This document shows positions 24,132 to 33,380 of a stretch of DNA of 61,595 bases, piece by piece (positions within the stretch are counted from its first letter, which is position 1; every line of letters begins with the position of its first letter). Below the pieces are notes generated by a model. The model ran no database searches, was not told where the DNA came from, and was given only the letters and a program-made list of their open reading frames with translations. The stretch is from Nocardioides luteus (GTDB taxonomy: Bacteria; Actinomycetota; Actinomycetes; Propionibacteriales; Nocardioidaceae). The stretch lies in NCBI RefSeq assembly GCF_014648595.1, contig NZ_BMRK01000024.1:1-61595 (forward strand). The letters are read 5' to 3'. The position numbers and the translations under genes are program-made.

Positions 24132-26576
24132 TCAGCTGAGCCCGGCCCGCCGCAGCGCGTCGGCCATGGCGCTGTTGGCGGGGGCGGAGGAGCCGCGGTT
24201 GCCGCCGGGTCGGCCGCCGCCCTTGCCGCCCTTCGGTCCGCCCTTGCCCTGGCCCCGCTGTCCGCCTTGTCCGCCCTGTCCGCCGCCCTGACCTCGCTGG
24301 CCGGGTCGGCCGCCACCGGTGCGCCCCGAGCGACCGGCCTCGTCCTTGGCCACGCCGGCGGGGGCGTCGTCCTGGAGCCGCAGGGTCAGCGAGATGCGCT
24401 TGCGGGCCTCGTCGACCTCGAGCACCTTGACGCGGACGACGTCGCCGGAGCGGACCACGTCGCGCGGGTCCTCGACGAACTTGTCCGACATCGCCGAGAT
24501 GTGGACCAGGCCGTCCTGGTGGACGCCGACGTCGACGAAGGCGCCGAAGGCGGCCACGTTGGTGACCGTGCCCTCCAGGACCATGCCCGGGCGCAGGTCG
24601 GAGAGGGCGTGGACCGAGTCGTCGAAGGTCGCCGTCTTGAACTCAGGGCGCGGGTCACGCCCGGGCTTCTCCAGCTCGGCGAGGATGTCGGTGACCGTCG
24701 GGAGCCCGAACTTCTCGTCGACGAACTCGGCGGGCTTCAGCGACTTGAGCACCCGGCTGTTGCCGATGACCGACCCGATGTCGGCCGAGGCCTTGTCGAG
24801 GATCCGCTGCACGACCGGGTAGGACTCCGGGTGGACCCCGGAGAGGTCGAGCGGGTCGTCGCCGCCACGGATCCGGAGGAAACCGGCCGCCTGCTCGAAC
24901 GCCTTCGGGCCGAGCCGCGCCACCTTGGTGAGCTCACGACGGGTGCGGAAGGGGCCGTTGGCGTCGCGGTGCGCGACGATCGCGGAGGCGAGCGACTCGG
25001 TGATCCCGGAGACCCGGCGCAGCAGCGGCGCCGAGGCGGTGTTGAGATCGACCCCGACACCGTTCACACAGTCCTCGACGACCGCGTCGAGCGACTTGGA
25101 GAGGCCGTACTCCGGCAGGTCGTGCTGGTACTGCCCGACACCGATCGACTTCGGCTCGATCTTCACCAGCTCGGCCAGCGGGTCCTGCAGGCGGCGGGCG
25201 ATCGAGACCGCGCCGCGCAGCGAGACGTCGAGGTCGGGCAGCTCGGAGGAGGCGTAGGCCGAGGCGGAGTAGACCGAGGCACCGGCCTCGGAGACCATCA
25301 CCTTGGTCATCTTCTGGTCGGGCAGGAGCTTGAGCAGGTCGGCGGCGAGCTTGTCGGTCTCGCGCGAGGCGGTGCCGTTGCCGATCGCGATCAGGTCGAC
25401 CGAGTGCTTCTTGGCCAGCGTCGCCAGCGTGGCCAGGGCGCCGTCCCAGTCGCGGCGCGGCTCGTGCGGGTAGACGGTCGCGGTGTCGACGACCTTCCCG
25501 GTCGCGTCGACCACGGCCACCTTCACGCCGGTGCGGATGCCGGGGTCGAGGCCCATGGTGGTGCGGGTGCCGGCCGGCGCGGCCAGCAGCAGGTCGCGCA
25601 GGTTGTCGGCGAAGACCGCGATCGCGGCCTCCTCGGCGGCGGTGCGGATCCGGCTGCGCATGTCGAGCTCGAGCCGGAACAGGATCCGGGTGCGCCATGC
25701 CCAGCGCACCGTCTCGGCCAGCCACTTGTCGGCCGGGCGGCCGGAGTCGACGATGCCGAAGCGGGCCGCGATCGAGCGCTCGTAGTCGGTCACCTCGCCC
25801 GGCACCGGCTCCTCGGCATAGGGCGAGAGGGTGACGTCGAGGACCTCCTCCTTCTCCGCGCGGAGCACGGCCAGGGTGCGGTGGGAGGGGAGGGAGGCGT
25901 ACGCCTCGGAGAAGTCGAAGTAGTCGGAGAACTTCGCCGCCGCCGGATCGTTCTCACGACCTTCGCGCACCCGGGTCACCAGGCGGCCCTGCGTCCACAT
26001 CCGCTCGCGGAGCGTGCCGATCAGGTCGGCGTCCTCGCCGAACCGCTCGACCAGGATCGCCCGAGCGCCGTCGAGGGCGGCCTTGGCGTCGGCGACCTGC
26101 TCGCCGAGGTACTTCTCCGCCTCGACGACCGGGTCCAGCGTCGGGTCGGCCAGCAGCCCGTCGGCCAGCGGCTCGAGCCCGTTCTCGCGGGCGATCATCG
26201 CCTTGGTGCGCCGCTTGGGCTTGAACGGCAGGTAGATGTCCTCCAGCCGCGCCTTGGTGTCGGCGGCGAGGATCGAGGCCTGCAGCTCAGGGGTCAGCTT
26301 GTCCTGCTTGGCGATCTCGGCGAGCACCGCCGCGCGCCGCTCCTCGAGGTCGCGCAGGTAGCCGAGCCGCTCCTCCAGCGTACGCAGCTGGGCGTCGTCG
26401 AGGCCACCGGTGACCTCCTTGCGGTAGCGCGCGATGAACGGCACCGTCGAGCCCTCGTCGAGCAGGGCGACCGCCGCGGTCACCTGCGCCGGGCGCACCC
26501 CGAGATCTTCGGCGATGCGGGCCGGGATGCCGGCCATCGAGTCTGCGAGCGTCGGAGCTGATGGGGTTGTCGTCAC
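24132..26576 (-). CDS. tex: Tex-family S1 RNA-binding transcription accessory protein
   Basis: 814 residues from GTG 26576. Order: N-terminal Tex helical domain (ARIAEDLGVRPAQVTAAVALL), the YqgF-type RNase-H-like fold (GLDPGIRTGVKVAVVD), helix-hairpin-helix pairs (SESLASAIVAHRDANGPFRTR), then an S1 RNA-binding domain (MVLEGTVTNVAAFGAFVDVGVHQ). A long Gly/Arg-rich tail follows, which is unusual for the family outside actinobacteria and probably disordered and RNA-binding. Tex acts on transcription complexes and RNA; its precise role is unresolved. It is divergent from ndk. Confidence 0.93.
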   Translation of the reverse strand: MTTTPSAPTLADSMAGIPARIAEDLGVRPAQVTAAVALLDEGSTVPFIARYRKEVTGGLDDAQLRTLEERLGYLRDLEERRAAVLAEIAKQDKLTPELQASILAADTKARLEDIYLPFKPKRRTKAMIARENGLEPLADGLLADPTLDPVVEAEKYLGEQVADAKAALDGARAILVERFGEDADLIGTLRERMWTQGRLVTRVREGRENDPAAAKFSDYFDFSEAYASLPSHRTLAVLRAEKEEVLDVTLSPYAEEPVPGEVTDYERSIAARFGIVDSGRPADKWLAETVRWAWRTRILFRLELDMRSRIRTAAEEAAIAVFADNLRDLLLAAPAGTRTTMGLDPGIRTGVKVAVVDATGKVVDTATVYPHEPRRDWDGALATLATLAKKHSVDLIAIGNGTASRETDKLAADLLKLLPDQKMTKVMVSEAGASVYSASAYASSELPDLDVSLRGAVSIARRLQDPLAELVKIEPKSIGVGQYQHDLPEYGLSKSLDAVVEDCVNGVGVDLNTASAPLLRRVSGITESLASAIVAHRDANGPFRTRRELTKVARLGPKAFEQAAGFLRIRGGDDPLDLSGVHPESYPVVQRILDKASADIGSVIGNSRVLKSLKPAEFVDEKFGLPTVTDILAELEKPGRDPRPEFKTATFDDSVHALSDLRPGMVLEGTVTNVAAFGAFVDVGVHQDGLVHISAMSDKFVEDPRDVVRSGDVVRVKVLEVDEARKRISLTLRLQDDAPAGVAKDEAGRSGRTGGGRPGQRGQGGGQGGQGGQRGQGKGGPKGGKGGGRPGGNRGSSAPANSAMADALRRAGLS

Positions 26577-26665
26577 GGGGCGCCATCCTGCCGCATCCCA
26601 CCGACACCTTCTCAACACGGCTCGGCCGCGACGGGGCCGAACGTGCTCGGCGTGGCCGGCACCGA

Positions 26666-26671
26666 TACGCT
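26666..26671 (+). promoter_or_regulatory. -10 box TACGCT, leaderless start of ndk
   Basis: TACGCT is followed by 6 nt and ATG 26678. Confidence 0.5.
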
Positions 26672-26677
26672 CAGCCC

Positions 26678-27082
26678 ATGACGCAGCGCACGTTCGTGAT
26701 CCTCAAGCCCGACGCCGTCCGCCGGGGTCTGGTGGGGGAGATCCTGTCCCGCTACGAGGCCAAGGGCCTCTCGATCGTGAAGCTGGAGCACCGCACCATC
26801 GACGCGGGCCTGGCCGACGAGCACTACGCCGAGCACGTCGAGCAGCCGTGGTACCCGCCGCTGCGCGACTTCGTCACCTCCGGCCCGCTCGTCGCCGCCG
26901 TGCTCGAGGGCGACGAGGCGATCGAGGTCGTCCGCGCGCTCAACGGCGCCACCGACGGTCGCAAGGCCGCTCCCGGCACCATCCGCGGTGACCTCTCGCT
27001 CTCCAACCGCGAGAACCTCGTCCACGGCTCCGACTCGCCCGAGTCGGCCGACCGCGAGATCAAGCTCTGGTTCGGCGCCTGA
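26678..27082 (+). CDS. ndk: nucleoside-diphosphate kinase
   Basis: 134 residues transferring the gamma-phosphate from ATP to NDPs through a phosphohistidine. RTFVILKPDAVRRG is the N-terminal signature, and the active His is in ENLVHGSDS (His115 region). The length is standard for the small hexamer-type enzyme. ATG 26678 sits behind a -10 box; the longer frame to the left is non-conserved. It is followed by a strong terminator, so it is monocistronic, although ndk-mreB adjacency is typical of actinobacteria. Confidence 0.97.
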   Translation: MTQRTFVILKPDAVRRGLVGEILSRYEAKGLSIVKLEHRTIDAGLADEHYAEHVEQPWYPPLRDFVTSGPLVAAVLEGDEAIEVVRALNGATDGRKAAPGTIRGDLSLSNRENLVHGSDSPESADREIKLWFGA

Positions 27083-27097
27083 GCCGACTGTTCCTCT

Positions 27098-27135
27098 GAC
27101 GAGATCGCGCCGGTTTCCACCGGCGCGATCTCGTC
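27098..27135. terminator. terminator behind ndk
   Basis: A perfect 16-17-bp stem (27098-27114 with 27119-27135), TTCC loop, then CATTTC. Strong. Confidence 0.85.
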
Positions 27136-27369
27136 ATTTCAGCGGCCTTCTCGGCCGGTTTTCCGACCTGCGGAACAGGCGTCGACGACCCTCGTCGAAG
27201 ACGCCCAAAACACCCGCCCTCCCGCTGGACCACGCCGCGGGGCGACCGCGTATCGTTGCGGTTTCGGCGAGCCTCTCCGGTTTGGGGCTCAGACCTTCGT
27301 AGCCTCGTCGGCAGGGCCGTATCCTGCACCACAGATCCCCGACGCGGCACCCCGGGAACGCGAGGACGT

Positions 27370-28395
<1,026 letters not shown>

Positions 28396-28396
28396 C

Positions 28397-29419
28397 GTGT
28401 CGTTGCTGAGCCCGCGTCCCAGCGAACGCCTGCGCAAAGGGCTGGACCAGCGCAAGGGCCCCAAACCCCCGAGCCGTACGCCACGGGAGCGGCTCAACCG
28501 GCGCGGCAGCCTCGAGACGAAGGCGGTCAGCGGCCCGAAGCGCTCCTGGCTGATCGCGCTGATCCTGTGCTGCGCGACGCTGGCGACGCTCGACCAGACC
28601 CCGGTCCTGGAGCCGGCCCGCACCGCGGTCGGCGAGGCGCTCTCGCCGCTGGAGACCGGCGCGGCGATGATCGCCCGCCCGCTCACCGGCGTGCCGGAGT
28701 GGTTCGACACCCGCGACGACCTGCGTGACCGGCTCGCCCACCTCGAGGCCGAGAACTCCCGGCTGCGCCGCCAGGTCGAGGTCACCGACTACGGCCGCGC
28801 CAAGCTCGCCGAGTACGAGTCGATCACCCGCGCCGCGGAGGATCTCGGCTACGCCCTCGTGCCCGCGCGCGTCACCGCCCACGGTCCCGCCCAGACCTTC
28901 AACCGCACCGTCACCATCGACGCCGGCAGCGCCGCCGGGATCAAGTCCGACATGTCGGTCGTCACCGGCGACGGGCTGGTCGGCCGGGTGCTGCGGGTGA
29001 CCAAGACCTCCGCCACCGTCCTGCTGATCGTCGACGCCGCCTCGGTCGTCGGCGGTCGCGTCGGCGGTGCCGACCGCGGCGACAAGCACTCCGGCCAGGT
29101 CGGCATGGTCCGTGGATCCGGTGTGGTCGCCGGTCAGGCCGATTCCGGTCTGCTCTCCCTCGACCTCGTCGACCAGACCGCCGCCCCGCTCAAGGGCGAG
29201 ACGGTCGTCACCTGGGGTGACGGCCGGGCCGCTCCGTACGTCTCGGGCCTGCCGATCGGCGAGGTGACCGACACCTTCGCGAGCGTGCGGGACTCCTCGC
29301 GGACCGTGCGGATCAAGCCGTACGTCGACTTCGGCTCGCTCGACGTCGTCGGTGTCGTGGTGCCGGGTGACACCTTGAGCGACCGCGCCGTGGTCACACC
29401 GGAAGGGGAGCTGCGATGA
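28397..29419 (+). CDS. mreC: rod-shape-determining protein MreC
   Basis: 340 residues. A basic cytosolic N-terminus (~45 residues) is followed by one membrane segment (SWLIALILCCATLATL). A coiled coil (about residues 105-135, RLAHLEAENSRLRRQVEV) and the beta-rich periplasmic-side MreC domain (AGSAAGIKSDMSVVTGDGLVGRV, LPIGEVT) come next. It scaffolds PBP2 and RodA to MreB. GTG 28397 has CAGGAG 8 nt upstream and starts one base after the mreB stop. It overlaps mreD by 4 bp. Confidence 0.94.
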   Translation: MSLLSPRPSERLRKGLDQRKGPKPPSRTPRERLNRRGSLETKAVSGPKRSWLIALILCCATLATLDQTPVLEPARTAVGEALSPLETGAAMIARPLTGVPEWFDTRDDLRDRLAHLEAENSRLRRQVEVTDYGRAKLAEYESITRAAEDLGYALVPARVTAHGPAQTFNRTVTIDAGSAAGIKSDMSVVTGDGLVGRVLRVTKTSATVLLIVDAASVVGGRVGGADRGDKHSGQVGMVRGSGVVAGQADSGLLSLDLVDQTAAPLKGETVVTWGDGRAAPYVSGLPIGEVTDTFASVRDSSRTVRIKPYVDFGSLDVVGVVVPGDTLSDRAVVTPEGELR

Positions 29420-29958
29420 GCGAGATGGAAGCCCGGGCCTCGGGCGCCGCGCCGGTGCTGCGCAACGTCCTGGTCGGCCTGATGATCGTGATCGCGATCG
29501 TCCTCCAGCTGAGCGTGGCGCCGGCCTTCGCCGTCCGTGGCGTCACGCCTGACCTGGCCCTCCTGGTCGTCCTTGCGGTCGCCCTCACCCGCGGCGGCCA
29601 GGCCGGTCTGGTGACCGGGTTCGCCGCCGGCGTTCTCCTCGATCTGGCGCCGCCCGCCGACCACACCGCCGGCCGCTGGGCGCTGGCCCTGCTGATCGTC
29701 GGCTACGTCGCCGGCCGAGTGCGCGAGGGCAGCATCAACCACAGCAGCCAGGGCCGCCCGAGCGCGATGACGGTGATGGCCACGGTGGCGTGCTGCGCGT
29801 TCATCGGGGTCAGCATCTTCGCGGTCAGCGGGCTGATCCTCGGTGAGGCGCCGCTGACGCTGCTGCCGACGGTGGCGATCAGCGTCGGCTACGACCTGCT
29901 GCTGGCGCCGCTGCTGATCCCGATGCTGCTGTGGCTGCTGGGCAGGGGTGATCTGTGA
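29416..29958 (+). CDS. mreD: rod-shape-determining membrane protein MreD
   Basis: 180 residues with five or six hydrophobic segments and the typical layout of MreD. The first segment starts at about residue 16 (LRNVLVGLMIVIAIVLQLSV), GVTPDLALLVVLAVAL comes next, and the C-terminal segment is LLLAPLLIPMLLWLLG. It has no catalytic motifs. It is the integral membrane part of the elongasome. It overlaps mreC (ATGA) and mrdA (TGATG), so translation is coupled. Confidence 0.93.
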   Translation: MSEMEARASGAAPVLRNVLVGLMIVIAIVLQLSVAPAFAVRGVTPDLALLVVLAVALTRGGQAGLVTGFAAGVLLDLAPPADHTAGRWALALLIVGYVAGRVREGSINHSSQGRPSAMTVMATVACCAFIGVSIFAVSGLILGEAPLTLLPTVAISVGYDLLLAPLLIPMLLWLLGRGDL

Positions 29959-32045
29959 TGGCCCGCAGCAGACTGCCGACCGTGCAAGTCAGCCGGCTGC
30001 GGCTGATCGTGATCCAGGCGCTCGTCTTCTCCCTGCTGGCCACGCTCGGCGTCCGGCTCTTCTACCTGCAGGTGCGCCACGGCGACGCCTACCAGGCGGC
30101 CGCCGCCTCGCAGTCCAAGCGCGAGGTCGTGCGTCAGCCGGTGCGCGGCATCATCGTCGACGCGCAGGGCCGGCCGATGGTGACCAACCGGTCGGCGTGG
30201 GTGGTCAGCCTCGACCAGGGCGTGCTCGACGGGCTGGAGGAGGAGGACCGCAAGACGCTGATGCAGCGCGTCGCCAAGGCGGTCGACGTCTCCCCGAAGA
30301 AGCAGAACCAGGCGATCGCCAACTGGTCCGGCACCCGCTACCAGCCGGTGCCGATCGCCACCGACGTCTCCGAGTCCACCGCGCTGCGCATCCTCGAACA
30401 GCCCGAGGACTTCCCTGGCGTGGTCGCCGAGAAGCAGACGCTGCGTTCGTACCCGAGTCCCTTCGGCATCAACGCCGCCGGAGTCCTCGGCTACCTCTCG
30501 CCGATCACCGAGGACGAGCACGAGAACGCCAAGGAGCGCGGCGACGAGTCCCTCAACAACACCTCTATGGTGGGGCGTTCGGGCGTCGAGAAGCAGTACG
30601 ACCAGTGGCTGCGCGGGATGCCCGGCTACGACACCGTCACGGTCGACTCGCTCGGCCGGGAGATCGGCCGTGGCGACTCGGTCGCCTCCCAGCCCGGTGA
30701 CACCCTGGTCACCAGCATCGACGCCAAGGTGCAGGGTCGCGCCGAGAAGCTGCTCGCCGAGTCGATCGAGACCGCCCGCAACACCTTCGACAAGATCACC
30801 GGCCGCAACTACGAGGCTGATTCCGGCTCCGTCGTGGTGATGGAGGCGCAGACCGGCCGGCTGGTCGCGATGGCCAGCCAGCCGACGTACGACCCGGAGG
30901 AGTGGGTCGGCGGCATCAGCCAAAAACAGCTCGACCGGCTCTACTCCAAGAAGGCCGGCTACCCGCTGCTGCCCCGTGCCACCCAGGGCCAGTTCGCGCC
31001 CGGCTCGACGTGGAAGCCGTTCATGACCGTGGGCGCGCTCAACAACGGTTACACCCCCGACTCCCGGCTGGAGTGCTCCAGCGGTCTCCAGGTCGGCAAC
31101 CGCTGGTTCAAGAACTACGAGTCGGCCCCTTACGGCTCCATCGACTTCGCCAGAGCGCTCGAGGTCTCCTGCAACACCTTCTTCTACCGGGTCGCCGTCC
31201 ACTACTGGCAGAAGTACGGCTCGAACCCGGCCGACGTCAAGGCTCGCGACCCGCTGGTGGAGACCGCCAAGAAGTTCGGCTTCGGCAAGCGCACCGGTAT
31301 CGACCTGCCGGGGGAGTCTGCAGGCCGGATCGCGGACCGGAAGTGGAAAGCCGAGTACTACGAGGCCATGAAGGGCTACTACTGCAAGATGGACGAGAAG
31401 GGCAATGCGCCGACCTCGTTCCTGAAGCTCTTCGCCCACGAGTTCTGCATCGAGGGCAACTACTACCGCACCGGCGACGCGGTGAACTTCTCCATCGGTC
31501 AGGGCGACACGATGGTCACCCCGATCCAGCTGGCGCGGGCCTATGCCTCGCTGGCCAACGGTGGCACCCTCTACGAGCCGCGGATCGGCAAGGCGGTCGT
31601 GAGCGGCGACGGCACCGTGGTCGAGCGGATCGAGCCCTCGGTCGCCGGCAAGGTGAAGGTCTCGGACAAGAGCATCGACTACGTCAACAAGGCGCTCCTC
31701 GGCACCCCGCGCACCGGCACCCTGTCCTGGAAGTTCGGCGGCTTCCCGCTCGACGAGGTGAAGATCCGCGGCAAGACCGGCACTGCCGAGGTCACCGGCA
31801 AGCAGACGAGCGGCTGGGTCGCGACGTACAACAAGAAGTACGTCGTGATCATGACCATCTCCCAGGGCGGCACCGGCTCCGGCTCGGTCGGCGACGCCGT
31901 GCGCAAGCTGTGGGAGACGCTCTACGGGATCGAGGAGGGCGGCGCCGAGGTCCGGCCCAACAAGGCCGCGATCAAGGGCATCGACCCGCCGAAGAACCTG
32001 CCCGCGTTCGGCGCCGACGGCTCGATCACCGCACCGAAGGACTGA
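29958..32045 (+). CDS. mrdA: penicillin-binding protein 2 (elongasome transpeptidase)
   Basis: A 695-residue class-B PBP cross-linking lateral peptidoglycan. A short cytosolic start and membrane anchor (residues ~15-35) are followed by the dimerisation/pedestal domain (VRQPVRGIIVDAQGRPM). The transpeptidase motifs are SxxK in GSTWKP (Ser350), SCN (Ser404) and KTG in RGKTGTAEV (Lys606). ATG 29958 overlaps the mreD stop; a GTG one codon earlier is equally possible. It works with RodA, encoded 18 bp downstream. Confidence 0.94.
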   Translation: MARSRLPTVQVSRLRLIVIQALVFSLLATLGVRLFYLQVRHGDAYQAAAASQSKREVVRQPVRGIIVDAQGRPMVTNRSAWVVSLDQGVLDGLEEEDRKTLMQRVAKAVDVSPKKQNQAIANWSGTRYQPVPIATDVSESTALRILEQPEDFPGVVAEKQTLRSYPSPFGINAAGVLGYLSPITEDEHENAKERGDESLNNTSMVGRSGVEKQYDQWLRGMPGYDTVTVDSLGREIGRGDSVASQPGDTLVTSIDAKVQGRAEKLLAESIETARNTFDKITGRNYEADSGSVVVMEAQTGRLVAMASQPTYDPEEWVGGISQKQLDRLYSKKAGYPLLPRATQGQFAPGSTWKPFMTVGALNNGYTPDSRLECSSGLQVGNRWFKNYESAPYGSIDFARALEVSCNTFFYRVAVHYWQKYGSNPADVKARDPLVETAKKFGFGKRTGIDLPGESAGRIADRKWKAEYYEAMKGYYCKMDEKGNAPTSFLKLFAHEFCIEGNYYRTGDAVNFSIGQGDTMVTPIQLARAYASLANGGTLYEPRIGKAVVSGDGTVVERIEPSVAGKVKVSDKSIDYVNKALLGTPRTGTLSWKFGGFPLDEVKIRGKTGTAEVTGKQTSGWVATYNKKYVVIMTISQGGTGSGSVGDAVRKLWETLYGIEEGGAEVRPNKAAIKGIDPPKNLPAFGADGSITAPKD

Positions 32046-32063
32046 GGGGCGGAGGAACAGCGC

Positions 32064-33287
32064 ATGAAGAACGACGTGATGGCCTTCGTACGCCGCATCG
32101 ACCTGATCCTGCTGGGCGCGGTGCTGGTCCTGGTGACGCTGTCGGTGCTCTTCGTCTGGTCCGCGACCATCCACCGCGACGCGATCACCGGCGGCGACAC
32201 CACAGCCTACCTGCGCAAGCAGACCATCAACGTCGCCGCGGGGCTGGTGCTGATGGTGGGCGTGGTCGCCACCAACCACCGCTGGGTCCGGCTGCTGACG
32301 CCCGTGGTCTATCTGGGCGCGGTGGTCGGGCTGGTGCTGGTGCTCGTGATGGGCTCGACGGTCAACGGGTCGAAGTCCTGGGTCGCGCTCGGTCCGGTCC
32401 AGTTCCAGCCCTCGGAGCTGGCCAAGCTGGCCGTGGTCATCGCGATGGCGCTGGTGCTCGCCGAGCGCAGCGAGGGCCGCTGGCAGGCACGGGTGTCGCT
32501 GGGCGACGTGGTCGCGATGATCTTGGTCGCGGCGGTGCCGATCGCGCTGGTCGTGATGCAGCCCGACCTCGGGACGACGCTGGTGCTCGGCGTGACCGTC
32601 TTCTGCGTGCTGGCCGCTGCCGGCACGCCACGGCGATGGCTGGCGCTGCTGGCGCTGGCCGGCCTCGCGGGCGCCACCACGGTGGTGGCCTCGGGGTTGC
32701 TGAAGCAATATCAGATCAACCGCTTCATGGCCTTCACCGATCCGTCGCTCGACCCGCGCGGGGCCGGTTACAACGTGCAGCAGGCGCGGATCGCGATCGG
32801 CGACGGTGGCATCTTCGGCCAGGGCCTGTTCGAGGGGTCGCAGGCCCGCGCGGGCTTCGTCCCCGAGCAGCACACCGACTTCATCTTCACGGTCGTGGGG
32901 GAGGAGCTGGGCCTGGTCGGATCGCTGCTCGTGATCGGGCTGATCGGTGTCGTGCTCTGGCGCGGCCTGCGGATCGCGGCCCGCACCGACGACCTCTTCG
33001 GGCGCGTCGCCGCCGCCGGGATCGTGTGCTGGCTGGGCATCCAGAGCTTCCAGAACATCGGCATGTGCCTCGGCATCATGCCGGTCACCGGGGTGCCGCT
33101 ACCGTTGCTCTCCTACGGCGGTTCCTCGATGATCGCGGCGCTGCTGGCAGTGGGTCTGCTGCTCGGCATCTCGGCCCGTTCGAGGCGCACCGGTCTGGAC
33201 CGGTCCGGACCACTTCAGGACCTCCGCTCGCGTGATCGCCTGCAGGTTGCTGCAGTGCGAAAAGATGTCGCGTTTCATCGAAATTAA
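32064..33287 (+). CDS. rodA: SEDS-family peptidoglycan glycosyltransferase RodA
   Basis: 407 residues and about ten membrane segments. The SEDS signatures are QFQPSELAKLAVVIAMA in the first half and, in the second, GGIFGQGLFEGSQ, VPEQHTDFIFTVVGEELG (with the catalytic-loop Asp) and GVPLPLLSYGGSSM. It polymerises lipid II for the elongasome together with PBP2. The ribosome-binding site is GGAGG before ATG 32064. The last ~15 codons contain the GTTGCTGCAGTGCGAA element that recurs upstream of the second subtilase, so the C-terminus may be doing double duty as regulatory DNA. Confidence 0.95.
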   Translation: MKNDVMAFVRRIDLILLGAVLVLVTLSVLFVWSATIHRDAITGGDTTAYLRKQTINVAAGLVLMVGVVATNHRWVRLLTPVVYLGAVVGLVLVLVMGSTVNGSKSWVALGPVQFQPSELAKLAVVIAMALVLAERSEGRWQARVSLGDVVAMILVAAVPIALVVMQPDLGTTLVLGVTVFCVLAAAGTPRRWLALLALAGLAGATTVVASGLLKQYQINRFMAFTDPSLDPRGAGYNVQQARIAIGDGGIFGQGLFEGSQARAGFVPEQHTDFIFTVVGEELGLVGSLLVIGLIGVVLWRGLRIAARTDDLFGRVAAAGIVCWLGIQSFQNIGMCLGIMPVTGVPLPLLSYGGSSMIAALLAVGLLLGISARSRRTGLDRSGPLQDLRSRDRLQVAAVRKDVAFHRN

Positions 33288-33299
33288 ACTCGATTACGT
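33246..33299 (+). promoter_or_regulatory. upstream block shared by the two subtilase genes, copy 1
   Basis: GTTGCTGCAGTGCGAA (33246-33261) and GATTACGT (33292-33299), 46 bp apart start to start. The same two words recur at 35175-35190 and 35222-35229 with 47-bp spacing. A candidate common promoter/operator, partly inside rodA. Confidence 0.5.
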
Positions 33300-33380
33300 T
33301 CCGTTCCGGTTGCCCCACAGGGCATCTGTTACCCCTTGCAGCCCTCAACCCGAGGCTGCTTGACGACGGGAGCAGTAATC

